Below are positions 58,712 to 64,000 of a stretch of 64,000 nt of DNA, one piece after another. A model generated the notes under the pieces. It was not told where the DNA came from. It did not search any database and saw nothing but the letters and a program-made list of their open reading frames with translations. The stretch comes from an uncultured Clostridia bacterium (lineage in GTDB: Bacteria > Bacillota > Clostridia > Oscillospirales > Acutalibacteraceae): the NCBI GenBank assembly GCA_927362715.1, contig CAKMIX010000003.1, positions 62,001 to 126,000 of the forward strand. The letters run 5' to 3'. Made by a program: the position numbers and the translations under genes. The first letter of the stretch is position 1. The number at the start of each line of letters is the position of its first letter.

Positions 58712-60283
58712 TTACGCCGCAAGGTCGCGCATGCCTGCCGATGCTTGCAGGATCCAGCGCGCATCCGCAGCGGATATCCCGTCTTGTGTGTATACATTGG
58801 CGGCAAGGGCCTGCGCATAGTCCAGATACCGCATGCCTGCCGCGGCCTGCAATACCCAGCGCGCATCCAAGGCATTAATCTGCCCGTCCTTGTTGACGTC
58901 ACCAAGCAGCGTTTCCACCGTAACGCGCACCACCGTGTAGGTGCCGACCGGTTGTGTGTTCCCGCTTTCGTATACATACACGGCACTGCCGTCATCGGCA
59001 AAGCCCAGCGAATACCCGACAGGCGACGTAAAGACGTCTGAGAGCGCAGCATCACTGTATACATACAGGATATTCTCCGCACGGTATACGCTGACCTGTG
59101 CGTCGGGATTCAGCAAAAGCCCGGGGGTGTAGCTTTCCGCAGCCAATGCGGGATATGTCAATACATATGCCGCCGCACCGTCGGAGGTATAGCGAACGCC
59201 GGTTGGGACATGGCTTTGCGCAAAGGTGGTTCGATCCGCTTCACTTTCAGAATAATATCGGGTCGTGGCGTCTGCGCCGATCAGGAGGTAATCGTAAAAC
59301 GTACCGGCTGTGTCCGAATCGTCCCATGTAACGTCCACGGCGTACCAATTGCCGTCTTCCATTTTTACATAGTTCCACGCGTGCGGGCCGCCGGCATCGC
59401 CGATGATCTGGATGCAGGGGATCCCTTCGCGGTCACAAAGCATCTTAAAGGCTTCGGAATATCCTTCGCATACCGTGATGTGCGGCTCTAAAAAGACGCT
59501 GGTTGCGTAATACGAGGTGTCATATTGGAATAGTGTGTCATATTTCACACTGCCCGCGATCCAGTCATGGATGTATTTTATCTTTTCATAGCGCGTGTTG
59601 CCGCGCACCGTGAAGTTGTCAACGACCTGCATCATGGCGGCATAATCCGAAGCGACGGCTTCCCATGAATTATAGCCGGCGGGCAGATACAGATACGCGA
59701 TCAGCCCGGTGCACTCCACATGTGAAACGGTCGCGCTGATTTTATGGGATTCTTTGATCAGATCAAACATAAAATTGCCCAGCCAAAACAGATCGGGGCG
59801 GTCGCTGACAATGGCGGAAAAACCGCCGAGAGTCGCTTGCAGGATCATATCGACATATTCCTGCGGAATATCCACGACCTCGTCGCCGTTTTGGTCAATG
59901 TAGATTTCAGCATCAAAAGTGATCGGCGTTGTAAGCGGGATCTCAACGGTGGCAAGCCCTGACTCCTGTGCGTCCGGCTGCTGTGCAAACGTAGTTACGT
60001 CCTGGGCTGCCAACGCGTCGTAGACATCTTTTTGCATCCGGTTCAGGCTTGTATAAAAAAGATACGGTGCGTCCGGGTCGCCGGTTTGGAATTGCGCCGC
60101 TGTAATGGCGGAAGCGCCGTTTGTGTTTGCGGCAGGCGCCGGATATGTACGGTCAAGCTCATAAACGCCGCCGATGCCGCGGACGGTGACTTCATCGGTC
60201 GCCGCCGCGATAGCCCCGATCCCCAATGTACCGAGCAGCAGCGCAAGAGCAAGCAGCAGGCTTATCCATTTGACCTTTTTCAT
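58712..60283 (-). CDS. secreted transglutaminase-like protein with dockerin type I
   Basis: A 523-residue protein: signal peptide (WISLLLALALLLGTLGIGAIAAA), then a transglutaminase-like core with Cys in VCEGYSEAF (about 271), His in GGPHAWNYV (about 299) and Asp in WYAVDVTWDD (about 315). A linker and a C-terminal dockerin of two calcium loops follow: LLGDVNKDGQINALDARWVLQ, then the weaker VYTQDGISAADARWILQ. Dockerins plug enzymes into cohesin scaffolds, so this may be delivered to a cellulosome-like or surface complex. The core may act as a protease or crosslinker. No cohesin is in the window. Confidence 0.9.
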   Translation of the reverse strand: MKKVKWISLLLALALLLGTLGIGAIAAATDEVTVRGIGGVYELDRTYPAPAANTNGASAITAAQFQTGDPDAPYLFYTSLNRMQKDVYDALAAQDVTTFAQQPDAQESGLATVEIPLTTPITFDAEIYIDQNGDEVVDIPQEYVDMILQATLGGFSAIVSDRPDLFWLGNFMFDLIKESHKISATVSHVECTGLIAYLYLPAGYNSWEAVASDYAAMMQVVDNFTVRGNTRYEKIKYIHDWIAGSVKYDTLFQYDTSYYATSVFLEPHITVCEGYSEAFKMLCDREGIPCIQIIGDAGGPHAWNYVKMEDGNWYAVDVTWDDSDTAGTFYDYLLIGADATTRYYSESEADRTTFAQSHVPTGVRYTSDGAAAYVLTYPALAAESYTPGLLLNPDAQVSVYRAENILYVYSDAALSDVFTSPVGYSLGFADDGSAVYVYESGNTQPVGTYTVVRVTVETLLGDVNKDGQINALDARWVLQAAAGMRYLDYAQALAANVYTQDGISAADARWILQASAGMRDLAA

Positions 60284-60338
60284 GATGTATCTACCCTCTT
60301 TGGAAGAATTTTATGGCTGCTGTTTTCATGCGGCGGTT

Positions 60339-60794
60339 TTAACGATTTTGCAAAAGCGCCGAAAGCTCATCCATAAACGCGTTGATGTCACGGAAATGGC
60401 GATAAACAGAGGCAAAGCGCACATAAGCGACCTCGTCGATGTCCTTGAGCTTGTCCATGGCGAGTTCGCCGATGCGCATGGACGTTACCTCGCGGTCGAG
60501 CGAATTTTGCAGGCTGCTTTCAATGTCGTCCACAGCCTTTTCGAGCGTCTCCATGGCGACAGGACGCTTTTCGCACGCGCGCAGCATGCCGCGCAGCAGC
60601 TTGTTACGGTCAAACGCCTCGCGCGACTTGTCCTTTTTGATGACTAAGATCGGCACGCTTTCGATAATCTCATAGGTCGTAAAGCGTTTTTTGCATTGCA
60701 AACACTCGCGGCGGCGGCGAATACGCTCGCCCTCGTCCGTGGGGCGCGAGTCAATGACCTTGCTTTCCTCATAACCGCAAAACGGGCATTTCAA
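60339..60794 (-). CDS. nrdR: NrdR, ribonucleotide reductase repressor
   Basis: A 151-residue regulator with the N-terminal zinc ribbon [18 protein letters not shown] ... [12 protein letters not shown] and an ATP-cone ([28 protein letters not shown]). It senses ATP/dATP and represses ribonucleotide reductase genes. No nrd genes lie here, but a NrdR-box-like site overlaps its own start region. Length is normal. Confidence 0.97.
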   Translation of the reverse strand: MKCPFCGYEESKVIDSRPTDEGERIRRRRECLQCKKRFTTYEIIESVPILVIKKDKSREAFDRNKLLRGMLRACEKRPVAMETLEKAVDDIESSLQNSLDREVTSMRIGELAMDKLKDIDEVAYVRFASVYRHFRDINAFMDELSALLQNR

Positions 60795-60853
60795 ACGGCA
60801 TCACATCCCTGTCAGATTTTGGCGCATCCGCCAAACGGCAGGATGCATTTTTA

Positions 60854-60872
60854 CTATATATTGTTAGTATAT
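60854..60872 (-). promoter_or_regulatory. nrdR -10 region and NrdR-box-like site
   Basis: The minus strand has TATACT (60867-60872) with a weak TTTACT 17 bases upstream. ACAATATATAGT (60854-60865), a near-palindrome like the NrdR core, sits at the predicted start. Confidence 0.4.
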
Positions 60873-60905
60873 CAAATAAAAACCACAAAGTAAAGTAACA
60901 AAACC

Positions 60906-61688
60906 TTACAACCATTCGGAAAGCTGTGCGGCAGCGGTACGGATCTGCTCGGGCGAATCATAGCTTTTCTCATACAGCTCGATCATGTAATCGCCCTTGT
61001 AGCCCTTATCCCACATGAAGCGGAAAAACTTCGGAAAATCGAATTTCGCCCCGGTGCACAGCGGCACGACGCAGTCGCGTTCGTCCGTGTAGTCGCTGAT
61101 GTGGATGTGCGCAATGTTGTCAGCAAACGTTTCGGCAAATACATACGGGTCTATGCCCGTTCTGCGCGCCTGCTTGATGTCCAGTACCATGTGGAAATGA
61201 TCCCCGAGGGCGGCGCGCATGCGCGCCAAAAAGTCGGGGCTTTCCGAACGGTAGTGCACCACATTTTCCTGGCAAAGCGTAATGCCCGCTTCACGCCCGA
61301 GGCAGTAAAGACGATCGAAGCGCTCAAACACCTGCTCGTCGGGGATGCTGCCGGGGATCTTTGCCCCGTGCATGACGAGCAGCTCTGCACCTAAGACCCC
61401 CATGCCGTAAAAATAGCGCTTGAAATCCTCAATACTATCATAAAACCGGCGCTCATAGGAACTGAAAAAATAATAGGATTCCGTAAACGAGGCATAGGTG
61501 TGCAGGCTTTTGACCCGCAGAGAATACTGCGTGCGGATGTTTTGCAGCATATCCATAAACGGCTTTCGAAGCTCTGTAGGGGAGTTGATGAAGATCTCTG
61601 TGCAGTCTGCGCCGAGTTCGCCGACCATGCGCAGCGAATCCTCCGTTGTCTGCGGATAAAAACAAGACGTTGAGATCCCGATTGCCAT
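60906..61688 (-). CDS. sugar phosphate isomerase/epimerase-like TIM barrel
   Basis: The start MAIGISTSCFYPQTTED at 61688 (GCAGGTG upstream) gives 260 residues; the longer frame overlaps the divergent gene. AP-endonuclease-2/xylose-isomerase-like barrel: AELLVMHGAKI, CQENVVHY (metal Glu), HMVLDIKQARR (Asp), IAHIHISDY (His pairs) and YMIELYE (Glu) are the metal-ligand strands. Such proteins isomerise or epimerise sugars or inositols, or cut DNA (endonuclease IV); the short form here suggests a metabolic enzyme. It lies downstream of nothing informative. Confidence 0.82.
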   Translation of the reverse strand: MAIGISTSCFYPQTTEDSLRMVGELGADCTEIFINSPTELRKPFMDMLQNIRTQYSLRVKSLHTYASFTESYYFFSSYERRFYDSIEDFKRYFYGMGVLGAELLVMHGAKIPGSIPDEQVFERFDRLYCLGREAGITLCQENVVHYRSESPDFLARMRAALGDHFHMVLDIKQARRTGIDPYVFAETFADNIAHIHISDYTDERDCVVPLCTGAKFDFPKFFRFMWDKGYKGDYMIELYEKSYDSPEQIRTAAAQLSEWL

Positions 61689-61737
61689 TGCACCTGCGCC
61701 CTTTCCTGCTTTGCCCGCGCCTGCCAATATTTGTGCA

Positions 61738-61766
61738 TTGTAAAGACGCGCATGATATTTTACTAT
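61738..61766 (+). promoter_or_regulatory. promoter for the small membrane protein
   Basis: TTGTAA, 17 bases, TACTAT; 28 bases before the start. Confidence 0.55.
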
Positions 61767-61794
61767 TAGTATTGTAATAGGGAGGCGCATAAAA

Positions 61795-62079
61795 ATGCAA
61801 GCGTTATTTCCGGAAATCCGCAGGTTTTTAAAAAGTTTTTCCCCTGTTACCGTGCGAATTCTGCGCTGGGGGATGCCGTTTGTGCTCGGCATGCTGTTAT
61901 CGGGGTTCGTATGCCGTCTGCTTGCCGGGACGATCGGGGAATTTGACAAAATGCTGCGCATGTCCGAAGAACTGCTTTTGTGCGGTAAGGAGATGCTCGG
62001 CGCGGTGGGCGTAGGCGCGCTTGTTTTGCAGCTGTTTCTGACGGCATATGCGTACGATCACCCGCAGAACGGCGAATAG
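61795..62079 (+). CDS. small two-helix membrane protein, unknown function
   Basis: A 94-residue protein, GGGAGG nine bases before ATG. Two hydrophobic segments (MPFVLGMLLSGFVCRLLAG and GAVGVGALVLQLFLTAYAY) flank an acidic amphipathic loop. No recognised family. The 39-residue peptide gene 63 bases downstream may be in the same transcript. Confidence 0.6.
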   Translation: MQALFPEIRRFLKSFSPVTVRILRWGMPFVLGMLLSGFVCRLLAGTIGEFDKMLRMSEELLLCGKEMLGAVGVGALVLQLFLTAYAYDHPQNGE

Positions 62080-62142
62080 CAGTACATAGGGCGGGGGTGG
62101 GGGAAAGCGGAAAGAACGCAAACAGGAGAAAGGAGTTTTCGC

Positions 62143-62262
62143 GTGCAAAAATACGGAACGCCTGATTTTGTAAGGACCGAATTTGAACTGGACGATGTTT
62201 TGACCGTTTCGGTCGGGACACAGGTATTAGACGGCGGCAATGCGGCCTGGCTGGATGCCTGA
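62143..62262 (+). CDS. 39-residue peptide, possible ribosomal peptide precursor
   Basis: GTG start with GAAAGGAG eight bases upstream; the sequence begins MQKYGTPDFVRTEFELDDVL and ends GGNAAWLDA. The order (basic K-Y, Pro, hydrophobic, then an acidic FELDDVLT block and a small-residue tail) resembles short K-Y-x-x-P ... DV(I/L)T peptides common in Clostridia and looks like a leader-plus-core layout. No modification enzyme is adjacent. A terminator follows 18 bases later. Confidence 0.5.
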   Translation: MQKYGTPDFVRTEFELDDVLTVSVGTQVLDGGNAAWLDA

Positions 62263-62280
62263 AACTGAAAAACAAAGGAA

Positions 62281-62313
62281 GCCGCACGGCGCTGCTGCGC
62301 CGTGCGGCCCTTT
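62281..62313 (+). terminator. terminator after the peptide gene
   Basis: Perfect 12-bp stem GCCGCACGGCGC / GCGCCGTGCGGC, 4-base loop, short CCTTT tail. Confidence 0.6.
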
Positions 62314-62422
62314 GCTTACAAGGAAAAAGCTGTGTAAAATTACTTTGCGCGGTTTCGAAAACAAACAGACAAGATTTACTTCTGCGGCACCGAGGCAGTG
62401 TATGTATATGTACGCATCTGCG

Positions 62423-62767
62423 TCAGAACAGCCCGCCCGAAAAGCCCCAGGTGTCCGTGAATACAAATTTGACGTAGCACCGGGCAGGGGGAACGCCGAG
62501 TTCTTCGGACAAAATCGTGCAAAGCTCCGCTGTAAGGGCGTTGCACGCGTCGTGATTCGCTTTGCCGAACACACTGACCTCGCACATGGCAACGGGTGCA
62601 TCGTTTGTTCCCTGAAAATACATATCGCAGTCCCCGTCGAGCCGAACCATCAAATACGTTTCGCTTTTTCCGGGCAGCAGGGCAATGGCTTTGCCGAGCC
62701 GCGCTTTTACGGCGTCTGCCTTCGCTTCGGAAATGGCTTCGGTAGTGCTGACATGGATATACGGCAT
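62423..62767 (-). CDS. MIF-like tautomerase
   Basis: A 114-residue protein matching macrophage migration inhibitory factor in length and layout. Pro follows the initiator Met (MPYIHVSTT), the catalytic base of tautomerases once Met is removed; Lys in the usual 32-33 position lies in the GKAIALLPGKSETYLMVRL region; and SVFGKANHDACNAL and the C-terminal YVKFVFTDTWGFSGGLF (strand plus WG turn) follow. Bacterial relatives act as keto-enol tautomerases; the physiological substrate is unknown. Confidence 0.86.
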   Translation of the reverse strand: MPYIHVSTTEAISEAKADAVKARLGKAIALLPGKSETYLMVRLDGDCDMYFQGTNDAPVAMCEVSVFGKANHDACNALTAELCTILSEELGVPPARCYVKFVFTDTWGFSGGLF

Positions 62768-62784
62768 AAAAATACCTCCTAAAC

Positions 62785-64000
62785 TTATAATGATTTCCTA
62801 TAAATCGTGCGATCCTCGATCGCTTGCTGTATCGCGCCGAACAGGGAAAGTTCGTCCGCAGACGGCAGGTCGTAGCCGTAATGCCAGACCATCACGCCGC
62901 CCAAGTCCGCGTCGATCGCATAGGCGGTCTTGTCGTAGACCATCTGCCACCCGTTGTAATACCGCGCCGGCGCCGCTTCGCCCTGCGTTTCCGGGAAGTT
63001 CGCGAGTGCGCCTTGTGCGATGTTGCATGATGTGCCGAGCGTGTGCGCTTCCTCCCGATAAGCGTACCAATACAAGCCGCCGTCGACGGGGCGCGCATAA
63101 AACGGCATGCCTAAGTCCAAACGCCTGCGCGCAAAGCCAAGGCTTTGGTAATTGGCGATCAGGCGGCTTGCCGTAGCTGTGAAAGCAGCGTGATGACCGT
63201 CCGCATCAAAGGAATCATAGCCCATGATCTCCGCAACGTCCAGCGGACGCGCCAGCAGCGCTTCCCACAAATTTTTCCAAACGGGCACCGCCGCGCCGAG
63301 TACAAAGCGCCCGTGGATCTCCTTTTTCAAAGCGGTAAGAAAGCGGCTGAACGTAAGCCAGTCTTTCAAGCGGCGCGGGTATTCGTAGTCGAAAAAGATC
63401 CCGTCGAAGCCGTTTGCTTCGATAAATTGCAGAATGGCGGCAATCAGCGTATTGCGGTTCTTACCGAACGCTAAGGTGTGCTGTTCGCATCTTTCGTTCG
63501 CCGAATCCACGTCCGACCCTAAAAAATTACAGTGTATGCGCACGTCGCGCCCGTTTGTGATTTCACGCAGGTTTTGAATTGCCGTTTGGAACACGGTCTT
63601 GCCGTCGGCCTTTGTACCGTCTTCGGCTTTCAAATCGGGGTAATATAATGTCCCGTCCGCAGAAAAGCGCACCGCACCGAAGAAAATGACGTCGGTGATG
63701 CAGTCGAGACTGCCCGCGCGGGCACGCAGCGCGTTCGCATCATATGCGGTCTCCGCCGTCAGGTACGCCGTTACGCGGAAGTCGGGAACACGTTTCTTAG
63801 GCACGCAATAGGCTTCCACGCCTGTCAGCGAAAATTGGTTTTCCGCCTGTCGGACGGTGACACGCAGCGCCGTGGCGGGTATTTCCCGAAAGGCACAGTA
63901 GCGGTATTCACCGATCTTGTCGTCCTGCGCATAAATTTGCCGAAATTCTCCGTCGATCCTCGCTTCCACGGAGAACCCGCGGCAGTTTGCACCGTCCTCG
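62785..64000 (-). CDS. GH18-like glycoside hydrolase, 5' end outside the window
   Basis: The frame is open to the window edge, so the first visible residues are internal (EDGANCRGFSVEARIDG). The opening 60 residues look like the end of a discoidin-type carbohydrate-binding domain. Then a TIM barrel runs from FRVTAYLTAETAYD, with the GH18 signature NGFDGIFFDYEYP (catalytic Glu), LGAAVPVWK, MGYDSFDADGHH and LGMPFYARP, and GGVMVWHYGYD as the eighth strand. Targets of GH18 are chitin or N-glycan cores. Secretion cannot be judged without the N-terminus. Confidence 0.85.
   Translation of the reverse strand, partial: EDGANCRGFSVEARIDGEFRQIYAQDDKIGEYRYCAFREIPATALRVTVRQAENQFSLTGVEAYCVPKKRVPDFRVTAYLTAETAYDANALRARAGSLDCITDVIFFGAVRFSADGTLYYPDLKAEDGTKADGKTVFQTAIQNLREITNGRDVRIHCNFLGSDVDSANERCEQHTLAFGKNRNTLIAAILQFIEANGFDGIFFDYEYPRRLKDWLTFSRFLTALKKEIHGRFVLGAAVPVWKNLWEALLARPLDVAEIMGYDSFDADGHHAAFTATASRLIANYQSLGFARRRLDLGMPFYARPVDGGLYWYAYREEAHTLGTSCNIAQGALANFPETQGEAAPARYYNGWQMVYDKTAYAIDADLGGVMVWHYGYDLPSADELSLFGAIQQAIEDRTIYRKSL

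Overview
The window looks like the chromosome of an anaerobic, probably spore-forming member of the Clostridia, closest in character to Ruminococcaceae/Oscillospiraceae. The reasons are a Firmicutes-type division and cell-wall cluster that includes a PASTA-domain penicillin-binding protein, a MurE with the DNPR motif of meso-diaminopimelate ligases, a Phe T-box ahead of pheST, SpoVAE, a dockerin-bearing secreted protein, many glycoside hydrolases and a moderately high GC content. No genus can be named from the sequence alone. There is no rRNA, CRISPR array, integrase or transposase.

Layout: 1-3.8 kb (minus) is a run of a methyltransferase, an APH(3')-type kinase, a GH2 enzyme and the start of a GH5 lipoprotein. 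3.9-5.4 kb (plus) has a GNAT acetyltransferase and a nitrilase-family hydrolase. 5.5-9.2 kb (minus) has an ammonium transporter fused to a PII protein and a YtcJ-type amidohydrolase. 9.4-23.8 kb (plus) is the dcw cluster: mraZ, rsmH, ftsL, a class B PBP, murE, murF, mraY, ftsW, murG, murA, ftsQ and ftsZ, with no murD, murC or ftsA. 23.8-27.3 kb has a GH4 glycosidase with a PfkB kinase, and an esterase-like lipoprotein. 27.5-27.9 kb holds tRNA-Pro and tRNA-Gly with a duplicated tRNA 3' end. 28-35.5 kb has a GH38-like DUF5054 enzyme, carAB behind an unusual leader, and a toxin-antitoxin pair. 35.6-46 kb has a hydrolase, dut, a U32 protein, zapA, an HD protein, a small membrane protein behind a two-state RNA leader, T-box-pheS-pheT, and a split ChrA transporter.

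45.9-48.1 kb is an AT-rich island with a secreted trypsin-like protease. 48.2-54 kb is what I find most interesting: flavodoxin plus DUF3793 and, 4 kb away, an IrtAB/YbtPQ-like ABC pair carry the same palindromic operator (GTTAGC-N4-GCTAAC). This suggests one iron-limitation regulon embracing an electron-carrier swap and siderophore-type uptake; a TetR gene with a different operator lies upstream of the ABC pair. 54-64 kb has two unknown membrane proteins, a candidate small RNA, tRNA-Lys, secG, spoVAE, an aldo/keto reductase, a transglutaminase-dockerin protein, nrdR, a TIM-barrel epimerase, a small membrane protein, a 39-residue peptide gene, a MIF-like tautomerase and a truncated GH18 enzyme.

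Other regulatory signals include a U-rich, Phe-rich leader ORF ending on a terminator ahead of carAB (resembling enterobacterial pyrBI attenuation), a terminator hairpin at the start of the amt transcript, a mutually exclusive terminator/antiterminator leader at 40.2 kb, and a hairpin-containing leader present at two loci (46.1 and 54.3 kb). All functions are inferred from sequence; coordinates of short sites were counted by eye.
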